38,457 nucleotides of DNA from contig CAJEXL010000018.1 of NCBI GenBank assembly GCA_903994365.1, positions 1 through 38,457 on the forward strand, given 5' to 3'. The DNA comes from an uncultured Chlorobiaceae bacterium (GTDB taxonomy: Bacteria; Bacteroidota; Chlorobiia; Chlorobiales; Chlorobiaceae). The notes beneath the pieces are model-generated. The model saw only the letters and a list, made by a program, of their open reading frames with translations. It searched no databases and was not told where the DNA came from. Every line of letters starts with the position of its first letter. Position 1 is the stretch's first letter. A program made the position numbers and the translations under genes. Positions 1-9,537 of this stretch are shown one piece after another.

Positions 1-2
1 AT

Positions 3-2132
3 CTGGAGACGGAGGAGTTGCAGGATATCTATCATCTTCTCTTTTCATCGGTGCAGTTGCGGAAGTTCATGGCGCTCAACCGCGAGTTCTATCCGCTGCT
101 CAATGAGTTTACCCTGCAGCTTTGGCTTGAGAGTGCTCTTCAGGCGGGGATTCGCAGGATTATTGATGAGCAGGGGAGGGTGCGCGATACGGCCAGTGAT
201 GCGCTTCTGATGATTCGCGGGGAGTTGCTGAGCAGTCGTGAACTGATTCGTCGGAGAATGGAGCGGCTGCTTCGTCGCTCCCAGGAGAGTGGCTGGCTGA
301 TGGAGGAGAGAGTGGCGGTCAAGAATGGCCGTTTGACGCTTGGGCTGAAGGTGGAGTACAAGTACAAGATTGCAGGGTATATCCAGGATTACTCCGGCTC
401 GGGGCAGACGGTTTTTATTGAGCCTGCCGAAACGCTGGAGATCAGTAACCGCATTCAGGATCTGGAGATCAGCGAGCGGCGGGAGATTGAGCGTATTCTG
501 AAAGAGATGACGGAGGAGATTCGACAGGATCGCAACAACATCCAGATCAATGAAGCTCTGCTTGCGGCGTTTGATGCACTCTATGGACGGGCGCGGTTTG
601 CGGTTGAAACCCATGCGGTGCTGCCCTCCATTACCGAAGGGCAGGCACTTCGCATTGTGAAAGGGTATCATCCCTGGCTGCTGATTTCGCATCGACAAAA
701 GGAGGTGCAGCCTCTCGACCTGATTTTGGATGAGGAGGAGCGGGTTCTTGTGATCTCCGGCCCCAACGCTGGCGGAAAGTCGGTGGCGATGAAGAGTGCC
801 GGGCTGCTCTGCTGTATGCTGGTTCATGGCTATCTGCTCCCTTGCAGCGAGAGTTCGGTGTTCCCCCTTTTCCGCGATATTTTCATCGAAATCGGTGATG
901 ACCAGTCGATCGAAAATGACCTCTCTACCTTCAGCTCGCATCTTGGCGCTATCAAGACAATCCTTGATGGCGCAGGCAGCCGCGATCTGGTGCTGATTGA
1001 TGAACTCTGTGCCGGTACCGATGTGGAGGAAGGGGGAGCCATTGCCCGTGCAGTGATTGAGGAACTGCTCAGTCGCTCCACCAAGACCATTGTGACCACC
1101 CACCTTGGCGAGTTGAAGGCTTATGCCCATGAGCGGGAGGGTGTGGTGAACGGCGCGATGGAGTTTGACCGGGCGGAGCTTCTGCCCACCTTCAGGTTTG
1201 TCAAGGGGCTGCCCGGCAACAGTTTTGCCTTTGCCATGATGAAGCGGATGGGCTTTGCGGTGAAAATGGTGGAGCGGGCATCCTCCTTTATGCTGCATGA
1301 GCGAATCGGGCTCGACCGCATGCTTGATGACCTGAGTCGCTTGTTTGAGGAGAACCGCACGTTGAAGCAGCAGCTTAAAGGGGAAAAGGCGGATAGTGAG
1401 AAAAGGGAGCTCTTGTTGCAGCAAGCGGAGATGGCGTTTGAACAGAAGCGTCGAAATGCAAAGCTTGGAGCATCGCGGGAGCTTCAGAAGGAGCTGGAAC
1501 ATGCCCGACAGGAGATACGCGAGATTCTGCAGGAGGTTAAAACGGCACCGACCGACGATAAAAAGGTGCACGAGGCACGGAAAAAACTTGGAATAAAAAA
1601 ACAGCAGGCTGAAAAGAGTGAGTCGCTTCTGCGCGCCAGAGCTGAAGCAGCGGCCAAAGTTGATCGTACCATCAGGGCAGGCGACCTTGTCTCTATTCTT
1701 GATACCAATACCTCCGGTGAGGTTGAGAGCATCAATGGTGAGAGTGTGGTGGTGCTGTGTGGTCATTTCAGGTTCACCACATCACTGAAAAATCTTGAAA
1801 AAACATCAAAAACGCAGGCAAAAAAGAGTCTGCGACAGCCTGAACCGCGTCAACAGAAAAGTTCGTGGTCGGCCTTGACGGCAGGGATTGAGTCAACAAA
1901 AATTGATGTGCGGGGGTTGACCGCTGATGAGGCGACGCTGAAAATCGAGAGATTTCTTGACACCATGCGCCTGAACCGCATTCATGCAGCAATGATTCTG
2001 CATGGCAAGGGTACCGGTTCATTGCGCAAAAGAACAGCGGAGTGCCTCCAGCAGCACTCTGCTGTCAAGGGGTTTCGGCTTGGCGAGTGGGGTGAAGGCG
2101 GGGATGGAGTTACCTTTGTAGAGCTGGAGTAA
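3..2132 (+). CDS. mutS2: MutS2-type ATPase/endonuclease (5' end cut off by window)
   Basis: MutS2 family: an ATP-driven clamp-like protein acting on branched DNA and, in some bacteria, on collided ribosomes. The visible part begins with the end of the core/lever region. It has a Walker A motif GPNAGGKS around nucleotides 757-780 and a Walker B DLVLIDE near 984-1004. A long charged coiled-coil-like stretch follows (about 1300-1640), then a C-terminal Smr nuclease domain with IDVRGL near 1902 and HGKGTG near 2001. The reading frame stays open to position 3, and 709 codons are visible against a usual family length near 780-800, so about 80-90 N-terminal residues are missing. The TTG at 18 is therefore not the real start. 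The identification is firm because the Smr tail separates MutS2 from MutS1. Confidence 0.95.
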   Translation: METEELQDIYHLLFSSVQLRKFMALNREFYPLLNEFTLQLWLESALQAGIRRIIDEQGRVRDTASDALLMIRGELLSSRELIRRRMERLLRRSQESGWLMEERVAVKNGRLTLGLKVEYKYKIAGYIQDYSGSGQTVFIEPAETLEISNRIQDLEISERREIERILKEMTEEIRQDRNNIQINEALLAAFDALYGRARFAVETHAVLPSITEGQALRIVKGYHPWLLISHRQKEVQPLDLILDEEERVLVISGPNAGGKSVAMKSAGLLCCMLVHGYLLPCSESSVFPLFRDIFIEIGDDQSIENDLSTFSSHLGAIKTILDGAGSRDLVLIDELCAGTDVEEGGAIARAVIEELLSRSTKTIVTTHLGELKAYAHEREGVVNGAMEFDRAELLPTFRFVKGLPGNSFAFAMMKRMGFAVKMVERASSFMLHERIGLDRMLDDLSRLFEENRTLKQQLKGEKADSEKRELLLQQAEMAFEQKRRNAKLGASRELQKELEHARQEIREILQEVKTAPTDDKKVHEARKKLGIKKQQAEKSESLLRARAEAAAKVDRTIRAGDLVSILDTNTSGEVESINGESVVVLCGHFRFTTSLKNLEKTSKTQAKKSLRQPEPRQQKSSWSALTAGIESTKIDVRGLTADEATLKIERFLDTMRLNRIHAAMILHGKGTGSLRKRTAECLQQHSAVKGFRLGEWGEGGDGVTFVELE

Positions 2133-2249
2133 CAACCATTATTTTCTCAGAGAGCGCGGAGCCATTGAAAAACAGGTTGCAATACTGTATCTTGTGCTAT
2201 AAGGGGTATTCCCGCTTTTGGTGTGATAACAGTATAAATCCGGCAGGGC

Positions 2250-2861
2250 TTGAAAGACGAGTATCTGACTATACCAAACCAGTTGACCGCATTGCGGATT
2301 CTGCTTGTTCCTGTTTTTGTTGCGTTATTGCTGCAGGTGGATCCTTGGCTCAAATTGTTTGGTGTCATTGCTTTTATGGTGGCCTCCCTGACGGATCTTT
2401 ATGATGGTTATCATGCACGGAAATATGGTGTTGAGACTCGTCTTGGTGCTTTTTTGGATCCGCTTGCCGATAAACTACTCATTACGGCAGCGTTTCTGCT
2501 CTATGTCTGGATGGGTTATCTGGTGCTCTGGATGGTGATTCTGGTTGTTGTCAGGGATGTTGTGGTAACAGCGTTGCGGATTTATGCCGAATATAAAAAC
2601 AGGCCGGTGGTGACCAGTGTTGAGGCGAAGTACAAAACCCTGGCGCAGAATCTTTTGGTCTATCTGATCATGGCGCTCATTCTGATGAGGGAGGCGGCTT
2701 TTTTTGGTAAAGGGATGGCGGTTGCCATCAGCCGTTTTCTCGCTTCCGGATATCTGGACTTTCTCATGCTGGTTGTAACAGTTTTTACCGTTTATACCGG
2801 TATCTCCTACCTGGTAAGCAACTGGAGCACCTATTTTCAGAAGCCTCTCCAGGGGCACTAA
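2250..2861 (+). CDS. pgsA: CDP-diacylglycerol--glycerol-3-phosphate 3-phosphatidyltransferase
   Basis: Makes phosphatidylglycerophosphate from CDP-diacylglycerol and glycerol-3-phosphate at the inner membrane, the committed step to phosphatidylglycerol. The 203-aa product has several membrane segments and the complete CDP-alcohol phosphotransferase motif D52-G53-x2-A56-R57-x8-G66-x3-D70-x3-D74. The N-terminus (IPNQLTALRILLVPVF) matches the usual PgsA opening. The start appears to be TTG at 2250 with a GCAGGG stretch just upstream; no ATG lies between there and the conserved region. The next gene, pgpA, starts 4 nt after this stop and encodes the following enzyme, which supports the PgsA call over other CDP-alcohol transferases. 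Confidence 0.9.
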   Translation: MKDEYLTIPNQLTALRILLVPVFVALLLQVDPWLKLFGVIAFMVASLTDLYDGYHARKYGVETRLGAFLDPLADKLLITAAFLLYVWMGYLVLWMVILVVVRDVVVTALRIYAEYKNRPVVTSVEAKYKTLAQNLLVYLIMALILMREAAFFGKGMAVAISRFLASGYLDFLMLVVTVFTVYTGISYLVSNWSTYFQKPLQGH

Positions 2862-2865
2862 GAGC

Positions 2866-3342
2866 ATGAAGCGGCTGGCAGCCAAAATTCTCTCCACCTG
2901 CTTAGGTATCGGCTATTTTCCTGTAGCTCCCGGAACGGTGACGAGTATTGTGGCAGTTCTCTGTTATTATTTTATTCCGATACTCCATCAACCGCCGCTT
3001 CTGCTCTCCCTTGTTGCGCTTTGTACGGTTGTTGGTGTCTGGTCGGGAACGCTGATGGAGGAGGAGTGTGGAGAGGATCCTTCAATTGTAACGATTGATG
3101 AGCTTGCCGGTCAGTGGCTGGCTCTGGCTTTTTTGCCTGAGGGGTGGCTGCCTGCTCTACTCTCGCTTGCCTTTTTTCGTTTTTTCGATATAGCAAAACC
3201 GGGCCCGGTTGATGCGGCCCAGCGATTCCCCGGCGGTTGGGGAATCATGGCTGATGATCTGCTTGCCGGTCTCTTTGCCAATCTTTCAGTCCGGGCGGTG
3301 CTTGTTCTGCTTGCGCTTTCTCATCTCTGGCCATCGTTCTGA
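2866..3342 (+). CDS. pgpA: phosphatidylglycerophosphatase A
   Basis: Dephosphorylates phosphatidylglycerophosphate to phosphatidylglycerol in the membrane. The 158-aa protein shows the PgpA signature: an N-terminal GIGYFPVAPGT motif and the acidic DPSIVTIDELAGQ segment that holds metal-binding residues, with hydrophobic helices between. The ATG at 2866 is 4 nt after the pgsA stop, so the two are almost certainly one transcript for two successive steps of one pathway. The length is normal for the family. Confidence 0.92.
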   Translation: MKRLAAKILSTCLGIGYFPVAPGTVTSIVAVLCYYFIPILHQPPLLLSLVALCTVVGVWSGTLMEEECGEDPSIVTIDELAGQWLALAFLPEGWLPALLSLAFFRFFDIAKPGPVDAAQRFPGGWGIMADDLLAGLFANLSVRAVLVLLALSHLWPSF

Positions 3343-3394
3343 ACCGCTATGGGGCTGTTGATGGTTGAGCGATTGAGAAGAAGATGGTGCGTTG

Positions 3395-3820
3395 TCAAAT
3401 TCCTGATAGTTGAAGCAGAATGGCTCTCTCATTGCGAGGCCCGTCAAGCTCAACAAAAAAAACAGATTGCCACTCTCCCAGCAGCATTTTTCCTTCCGAA
3501 AAAGGAATCGTTTCCGAGCTGTTCATAAAGAGCCCGAGCAGGTGGGAGTGCGCATTGTGTCGGCCATCAATCGGATTGAGGTTGTGGAGGTAGTTGCCAT
3601 CTTTTGGAACAAGTCGCTTGAGAAAAGTCTCCATGTCTTCAAGAAGATGCTTCTCTTTTTCATTGATATTGATAAATGCAGTGGTGTGGCGGCTGATCAC
3701 GGTAACCTGCCCTCTCTTGAGACCTGTTGTTGAGAGTGCCGCTATTATTTCTGCGGTAATATCAATTATTTCAATCGGTCTTGTTGTTTGTACCGTGATC
3801 TTATGTGTGATGACTTGCAT
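3395..3820 (-). CDS. YjbQ family protein (UPF0047)
   Basis: A 141-aa single-domain protein of the YjbQ/UPF0047 family, whose members have been linked to a secondary thiamine phosphate synthase activity; the true cellular role is not settled. Family hallmarks are visible in order: HTTAFININE, the NAHSHL metal-binding segment, and a C-terminal GEWQSVFFVELDGPR block. I chose ATG at 3820 (MQVITHK) over a TTG at 3835 because it matches the typical family N-terminus. It lies about 60 nt downstream of the GH13 gene on the same strand and is probably cotranscribed, with no obvious functional link. Confidence 0.88.
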   Translation of the reverse strand: MQVITHKITVQTTRPIEIIDITAEIIAALSTTGLKRGQVTVISRHTTAFININEKEKHLLEDMETFLKRLVPKDGNYLHNLNPIDGRHNAHSHLLGLFMNSSETIPFSEGKMLLGEWQSVFFVELDGPRNERAILLQLSGI

Positions 3821-3878
3821 ACTATGAAATACCAAAATTGCTGCTTAAACAGGATTGCACAGGGATAACGGATCTTTT

Positions 3879-5348
3879 CTACTCTTGTTGGTATGCTGCC
3901 ACTGTCGTCAAGCAGGTTATGACTATGGCCTCATGAGGTGCAAGATTCACCTTCATGACCTTTTCAGCATAATGAATGCTCGTCTTGGTTTTGTTTTCTG
4001 TGCTGAGTACGGTGAGCTTTTTGATAGCGTCATTTTCAAGGGAAGGGTGCTGGAATTCAAGAGCGACACCTGTTGAATGGAAATTAGCCAGCACATAAGC
4101 GTTCTCCTTTGCAGTAAAGCGATGAAATCCAAGACAATGCGAGTTGTTTGGCGCATTGAGGCTGAGCCATTCGACCCGTCCCTCCTGAAACACATTTCGC
4201 TCTTGAAGTAAAAAAAGTTTTTGGTAAAACTCAGCAAGCTTCATATCGTTCTCCTCATTTGCCTGCCGGAGAAGTTGAACAGGAATTTTTTTGCTGAAGC
4301 CGTATATCTGATCTTGATGGATAAGATGCATCCCTGGAGATGTCATCATCACCAGAGCTGCGGCCTTGTTGTTCAGTCCGATTTTTTCAGCCGCCCTTGG
4401 CTCGTCATGGTTCTCAATAAATCGGCAGAGATGTTTCTGGTACTCCCAATTGCCAAGCAGGTGCCCCGTCAGTTTTTCAACATTCACATCTCCATTGCTG
4501 AGGTAGTCATAAAATGGTTTGTCGTAGGTATAGTCAAACCCCTGTTGCTGCAGCTCCCACTCCTTGTTCCAGTAGGACTCGGCCAGAAAGATAAAGTCGG
4601 GATGACGGCGTTTTACTGCGGCGATGGCATTGCCCCAGAACTCCTCCTCCATGAAACCGCCAAGGCCGCTCCATGTGGTGTTGAAAACGCTTTTCAGCAC
4701 CAACATTGCAACATCACACCTGACTGCGTCACAAAGTGAGCTTATCTTGAAAAGGTTCTCCGTCATCATCTTGTGAGTCTCTTTCCTGGCATAATTGAGC
4801 TGTAGCGTGTCCGTCCAGGGATCAAAGTATGGGTCTTTTCCGTAAGCAAGGTATGTTCCTTTCATATACTCATAGGCGGCTCCGGGATCCTGGCACTGTT
4901 CCTCACCGCACATTGGAATAAAATACTCCAGGTGCTCCGGCAGGAATGCATTATCGAGAGCCAGGTGGTTTGGCACAAAGTCGAGCATGAGTTTAATGCC
5001 GCTTGCATGGAGTTTTTCACGAAAGGTAAGCAGCTCAGTCTCTCCCCCCAGCGCTTCATTAACGGTATAGGAAGGGATGGAATAGGGTGAGGATGCTATA
5101 TCCTCTGGTGTCACTGTCGGGATGTGTTGCAGGAAGGATGCCCTGAGGCCCTGATGTGAAGTTGCAATTGCCTTGCTGTACTGGCTTGGTTTCCAGACTC
5201 CCATGAGCCACACAATGTCAAATCCGGAGCTTGAAAAGAAGGCGAACTCCTCATCGGGAATGTTGCCGAGGGTAACAGTGCGGTTATGCTCTACGCTTAG
5301 CTTCTGAAGCCAGATCCTGGTGTTAATTTCGTAAACAAGAGGAAACAT
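3879..5348 (-). CDS. GH13 alpha-amylase family protein
   Basis: A glycoside hydrolase family 13 enzyme or glucanotransferase acting on alpha-glucans. From ATG 5348 the product has 489 aa. The four conserved GH13 regions are present: DFVPNH (about 123-128), the AVRCDVAML region with the nucleophile Asp212, FLAESYW with acid/base Glu257, and FIENHDEP with Asp315. The catalytic triad is therefore intact. No signal peptide is evident, so it probably works on intracellular glycogen or maltodextrin. A TTG at 5393 in the same frame would add 15 residues, but MFPLVYEINTRIWL looks like the natural start. Substrate specificity cannot be read from the sequence. Confidence 0.88.
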   Translation of the reverse strand: MFPLVYEINTRIWLQKLSVEHNRTVTLGNIPDEEFAFFSSSGFDIVWLMGVWKPSQYSKAIATSHQGLRASFLQHIPTVTPEDIASSPYSIPSYTVNEALGGETELLTFREKLHASGIKLMLDFVPNHLALDNAFLPEHLEYFIPMCGEEQCQDPGAAYEYMKGTYLAYGKDPYFDPWTDTLQLNYARKETHKMMTENLFKISSLCDAVRCDVAMLVLKSVFNTTWSGLGGFMEEEFWGNAIAAVKRRHPDFIFLAESYWNKEWELQQQGFDYTYDKPFYDYLSNGDVNVEKLTGHLLGNWEYQKHLCRFIENHDEPRAAEKIGLNNKAAALVMMTSPGMHLIHQDQIYGFSKKIPVQLLRQANEENDMKLAEFYQKLFLLQERNVFQEGRVEWLSLNAPNNSHCLGFHRFTAKENAYVLANFHSTGVALEFQHPSLENDAIKKLTVLSTENKTKTSIHYAEKVMKVNLAPHEAIVITCLTTVAAYQQE

Positions 5349-5469
5349 TGAATTCGGGTATATTTTGGTGTATGGCAAATATTCTGTGCCCAAATATAAT
5401 AACTCTGAAAGCTAAAATTGAGCTATACCGTGCAAAAAAAAATTGATGTGTTGCTGCTGGTGGATTTGT

Positions 5470-5498
5470 TTGACACTAATTTGTAAAAAGGGTAAAGT
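5470..5498 (+). promoter_or_regulatory. sigma70-type promoter upstream of pcrA
   Basis: TTGACA at 5470-5475, a 17-nt spacer, then TAAAGT at 5493-5498. The -35 box is a perfect consensus match and the -10 box matches four of six bases. Transcription would start near 5505, upstream of either possible pcrA start codon, in the divergent gap between the GH13 gene and pcrA. Confidence 0.6.
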
Positions 5499-5588
5499 TA
5501 TACGAAATTCAGCAGGAGATTTTGGCGCGGCCTGGATGGGTAGAAGGTGTATGGGAGCGTTTTAACGGTAAAAAGGTATGCAGAAGTA

Positions 5589-7805
5589 TTGACGGATTTT
5601 TTAAACGATCTCAATGATGTTCAGCGTAGCGCTGTCATTGCCACGTCAGGACCAGTCATGGTGCTGGCGGGCGCAGGCTCAGGCAAGACAAGGGTGATAA
5701 CCTATCGAATTGCATATCTCATCAACAACGAGGGGGTTTTGCCCCAGAATATTCTTGCACTCACCTTTACCAACAAGGCTGCGGGTGAGATGCGCCACCG
5801 TGTCGACACACTGCTTCATCAGGGCAGCTCTCGCGGCTTGTGGATAGGTACCTTTCATTCTATTTTTGCGCGACTTCTGCGTAACTACATTGATCAGATT
5901 GGTTACGACCGGAACTTTTCAATTTTCGATACGGATGACAGTAAAAGTCTGATCCGGCAATCAATGACGGAGCTCAATATCTCTGTTGAATCGGTGCCGG
6001 TCAATACGGTGCAGGGGCTGATCAGCAGGGCTAAAAACAGCTTCATTCTGCCTGCAGAATTTCATCGCAATGCCAGTGACTATAACCAGCAGAAGGCATC
6101 ACAGGTTTACGAGTTATATGCCAAAAAGCTGAAGGAGAATAACGCTCTTGATTTTGATGATCTGCTGATCAAGCCACTTGAACTTTTCAATGCCCGGCCG
6201 GAGGTGCTCAAAGAGTTGCAGAACTCGTTCCGCTACATCATGATTGATGAGTATCAGGATACCAATCGGGCACAGTACCTTGTTGCAAAAATGCTTGGAG
6301 CCAGTCACCGCAATATTTTTGTTGTGGGTGATGATGCCCAGTCGATCTACTCATGGCGAGGTGCAGATATCTCCAATATCCTGAACTTTCAGGATGACTA
6401 TAATGAGGCGTTGACCTTCAAGCTGGTTGAGAACTATAGGAGCACCGGCAACATTCTCAAGGCGGCCAACAGTGTGATTGGTCGCAATCTCCGACAGATC
6501 AAAAAAGAGCTGATTTCACATCGTGACGAGGGAGAGCCTCTGACGCTGATTGAGGCCTATAATGAACGGAACGAAGCCGAGAGGGTTGGTGATCATATCC
6601 GTATCATGCACCAGAAGCAGGGCTACGAGTTCAGAAGTTTTGCTATTTTTTATCGTACCAATGCCCAGTCGAGGGTGGTTGAGGACGTGATGCGCCAGAA
6701 CAAAATCCCGTACAGACTGTTTGGAAGCGTCTCATTCTACAAGCGGAAGGAGATCAAGGATGCCGTCGCTTACCTTCGTTTCATTCTCAATGAGCGCGAC
6801 AGCGAATCACTGTTGAGAATTATCAATTTTCCACCCCGGAAAATCGGGGATGTCAGTATCAGCAAGCTGAAGGAGTTTGCTGAAGAGCGGGGGATAAGCC
6901 TTTATGATGCGATCAGGTGCTCTGAAGAGGGTGGTTTTCAGGCGCGGCTGGTTAATGCCCTCGGCTCTTTCAGCAGTGTCATTGAGGCGCTCAAACTCCT
7001 TGCAGTGAACGGGACGGTCTACGATGTGTTGACAGAGTTGTTTAACCTTACCTCTATTCCGTTACTCTTGCAGGCTGAGAATACACCGGAGTCGCTGGCG
7101 CGTCATGAAAATCTTCAGGAGTTGCTCTCTATGGCAAGGGATTTTTCTGACCACAACCCTGATGGCGGTTCGCTTGGCGATTTTCTGGAGAATATCTCCC
7201 TTGCTTCCGACTATGAAGAGACGCAGGATTCAGATAATTATGTCTCTTTGATGACGGTGCATGCCGCCAAGGGGCTGGAATTTCCAGTGGTTTTTATTAC
7301 CGGCCTTGAGGAGCGGCTTTTCCCGCTGCACTGTTACGAACCCGAAGAGCTTGAGGAGGAGCGCAGGCTTTTTTATGTGGCAATGACGAGGGCGCAGGAG
7401 AAGATTTTTCTCTCATGGGCGCAGAGTCGTTACCAGTATGGGCAGTTGCATCACTCTCTGCCCTCAACGTTTATCAGCGAAATTGACTCGTCAATTGTCC
7501 GTACCGAGGGTGGGATTTTGCTTTCAGATCGGACATCGAAGGAAAAAACCTCCTCTGCCACATCATCTTTGCCGAGGGGGTATTCGCAAAAAACGACGAT
7601 ACCATCCTCAGCAGCGGGGGAAACTCCGAAACCCTCTCGTCCGGCGCTTCGAGCAGGGGTGATGGTGCATCATGCTCTTTTTGGTCCCGGAGTGGTGCTT
7701 GATGTTCAGGGCAGCGGGGCAAAGCAGAAAGTCCGGATAACTTTTCGAAATGCAGGTGAGAAGACTCTGATGGTACAGTATGCTAATCTGAAAATTCAGC
7801 AGTAA
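5589..7805 (+). CDS. pcrA: UvrD/PcrA-type 3'-5' DNA helicase
   Basis: Superfamily 1A helicase acting in repair and replication-fork maintenance. Motifs in order: GAGSGKT (Walker A), LTFTNKAAGEM (Ia), DEYQDTNRAQ (II), GDDAQSIYSWRGA (III), the MTVHAAKGLEFPVVF segment (V) and YVAMTRA (VI). A C-terminal segment starting GVMVHHALFGPGVV and ending MVQYANLKIQ resembles the small RNA-polymerase-binding domain of PcrA/UvrD, which favours PcrA over Rep. I placed the start at TTG 5589 (MTDFLNDLNDVQRSAV); GTG 5547 would add 14 unconserved residues. The stop overlaps the next start by 1 nt. Confidence 0.93.
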   Translation: MTDFLNDLNDVQRSAVIATSGPVMVLAGAGSGKTRVITYRIAYLINNEGVLPQNILALTFTNKAAGEMRHRVDTLLHQGSSRGLWIGTFHSIFARLLRNYIDQIGYDRNFSIFDTDDSKSLIRQSMTELNISVESVPVNTVQGLISRAKNSFILPAEFHRNASDYNQQKASQVYELYAKKLKENNALDFDDLLIKPLELFNARPEVLKELQNSFRYIMIDEYQDTNRAQYLVAKMLGASHRNIFVVGDDAQSIYSWRGADISNILNFQDDYNEALTFKLVENYRSTGNILKAANSVIGRNLRQIKKELISHRDEGEPLTLIEAYNERNEAERVGDHIRIMHQKQGYEFRSFAIFYRTNAQSRVVEDVMRQNKIPYRLFGSVSFYKRKEIKDAVAYLRFILNERDSESLLRIINFPPRKIGDVSISKLKEFAEERGISLYDAIRCSEEGGFQARLVNALGSFSSVIEALKLLAVNGTVYDVLTELFNLTSIPLLLQAENTPESLARHENLQELLSMARDFSDHNPDGGSLGDFLENISLASDYEETQDSDNYVSLMTVHAAKGLEFPVVFITGLEERLFPLHCYEPEELEEERRLFYVAMTRAQEKIFLSWAQSRYQYGQLHHSLPSTFISEIDSSIVRTEGGILLSDRTSKEKTSSATSSLPRGYSQKTTIPSSAAGETPKPSRPALRAGVMVHHALFGPGVVLDVQGSGAKQKVRITFRNAGEKTLMVQYANLKIQQ

Positions 7806-8836
7806 TGAAGATTCTTTTCGGTGTTCAGGGAACGGGGAATGGCCATATCAGTCGCAGTCGCGAGCTTGTTCGAAAACTGAAGGCTGAGGGTCATGATGTT
7901 GAGGTCATTATCAGTGGGAGAAAAGAGGCGGAGCTGAAGGAGATAGAGATATTTGCGCCTTACCGGGTGATGAAAGGCATGACGTTGATAACCCACAAGG
8001 GAAAGCTGGATTATCTCAACACGATGTTTCATATTGATCTGGTCAGTCTGATGTCGGACATCATGACGCTTGACACAACTGGCACTGACTTGATTATTAC
8101 TGACTTTGAGCCAATTACCTCCATGACTGCGAAATTAAAGAATATTCCATCCATGGGGTTTGGCCATCAGTATGCGTTTCAATACGATATTCCTGTAGCC
8201 AAAGGAACGTTCTTTGAAAAATATGCTCTCATGAATTTTGCTCCAGCCCGGTACAATGCAGGATTGCACTGGAACCATTTTAACCAACCGATTTTCCCTC
8301 CGGTTATTCCCGAGACTCTTTATGCCAAAAATGCTATAACGGTTATTAACGGGAAGGTGCTGGTCTATCTTCCATTTGAAGAGTTGGAGGATATTTCACT
8401 CTTTCTCTCTCCGTTTGCCGGATATGAGTTTTTTATCTATGGAAAGGTGCCGGAAAGTCGTGATGAGGGGCATCTGCATTACAGGAGCTATTCTCGTGAG
8501 GGCTTTCTTGGTGATCTTACGGAGAGTACTGGTGTGGTTTGCAATGCTGGATTTGAGCTGCCGGGAGAGGCGCTCCATCTTGGCAAGAAGCTGTTGCTCA
8601 GGCCTCTTGACGGGCAGATTGAGCAGCAATCCAATGCGCTTGGCATGGTAAAGCTTGGGTATGGCATGGCGATGGATAGTCTTGATGGCGCTGTTCTGGC
8701 CGACTGGTTGCAGATGCCAGGGCGTGAGCCTTTGCGTTATGCCAGATCCGTGAATTATATCGCGGAGTGGATAGGATGTGGTCACTGGGAGGAGCTTCCG
8801 AAATATTCTGCCGCCGCCTGGGCGGAGAGGTCTTGA
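7805..8836 (+). CDS. MJ1255/TIGR00661-type putative glycosyltransferase
   Basis: A 343-aa protein of the MJ1255 family, which has a MurG-like (GT-B) fold and is annotated as putative glycosyltransferase. The opening MKILFGVQGTGNGHISRSRE is the typical nucleotide-sugar-binding loop with a glycine-rich GTGNGH turn, and a second conserved block (FELPGEALHLGKKLLLRPL, then QIEQ) near residues 244-270 is the usual C-terminal donor-binding part. It starts within the pcrA stop codon (TAATG), so translation is probably coupled, though no functional link to a helicase is known. Acceptor and product are unknown. Confidence 0.8.
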   Translation: MKILFGVQGTGNGHISRSRELVRKLKAEGHDVEVIISGRKEAELKEIEIFAPYRVMKGMTLITHKGKLDYLNTMFHIDLVSLMSDIMTLDTTGTDLIITDFEPITSMTAKLKNIPSMGFGHQYAFQYDIPVAKGTFFEKYALMNFAPARYNAGLHWNHFNQPIFPPVIPETLYAKNAITVINGKVLVYLPFEELEDISLFLSPFAGYEFFIYGKVPESRDEGHLHYRSYSREGFLGDLTESTGVVCNAGFELPGEALHLGKKLLLRPLDGQIEQQSNALGMVKLGYGMAMDSLDGAVLADWLQMPGREPLRYARSVNYIAEWIGCGHWEELPKYSAAAWAERS

Positions 8837-8847
8837 CCCTGCTTGCC

Positions 8848-9426
8848 ATGCGTTTCAGGGAGCTTGTAACAAAATGCAGGAGTTACCGGAGATTTGATGG
8901 CAAAAGTCCGGTAACGGAGGAGGCTTTGCGCGAGCTTATTGAGCTCGCTTGCTATGTTCCTTCAGCCAAAAATCTCCAGCCACTGAGGTATATCACGGTT
9001 TGTGAATCGGCGAAAATTGCTGCTTTATTTCCCTGTCTCTCGTGGGCGGGCTATCTTGCAGAGTGGCCAGGCCCGAAAGAGGGGGAGCGACCACAGGCCT
9101 GTATCGTCATGCTTGGTGATCTGGCGATAAGCGATGATTTTGCTTGTGACAGTGGTATCGCCGCACAGACCATTCTTCTTGGTGCTGTCGCTTCTGGTCT
9201 GGGGGGCTGCATTCTCGGTGCGGTTGATCGAACAAAAATAAGGGAGTTATTCCGGATTCCTGAGACATTTACCATTCTTATGGTTATTGCGCTTGGAAAA
9301 CCAGCAGAAACTGTTGTCATTGACCAGATGGATGAGAATGATTCAATTCGTTACTTCAGGGATGCAAATGGTATTCACCATGTGCCAAAAAGAGTGGTTG
9401 ACGACGTTCTTCTGAAGTTTTATTAA
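8848..9426 (+). CDS. nitroreductase-family flavoprotein
   Basis: A 192-aa FMN-dependent nitroreductase-family oxidoreductase. The phosphate-binding RSYRRF motif is at the N-terminus, followed by PSAKNLQPLRY and later a GAVASGLGGCILGAV segment typical of the fold. The substrate cannot be predicted. The open frame extends upstream into the end of the preceding gene, but MRFRELVTKCRSYRRF at ATG 8848 aligns with usual starts; an alternative TTG at 8833 sits immediately after a GGAGAGG. It is 11 nt downstream of the glycosyltransferase stop, so cotranscription is likely. Confidence 0.85.
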   Translation: MRFRELVTKCRSYRRFDGKSPVTEEALRELIELACYVPSAKNLQPLRYITVCESAKIAALFPCLSWAGYLAEWPGPKEGERPQACIVMLGDLAISDDFACDSGIAAQTILLGAVASGLGGCILGAVDRTKIRELFRIPETFTILMVIALGKPAETVVIDQMDENDSIRYFRDANGIHHVPKRVVDDVLLKFY

Positions 9427-9537
9427 CTTGTCGTTCTTTAAGGCAGGGGAAAAATGGTACCTTACGGGACTGTGGTTTTTCTCTCCCGAAGAGGGAATGC
9501 CTTTTGGGATTATTGAGCTTTAACAAGGGGATTTTTT

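Noticed and set aside
45..1766. 573-codon minus-strand open frame opposite mutS2
   Set aside because: Shadow of the mutS2 codon pattern; low-complexity His/Leu/Gln composition and no family resemblance.
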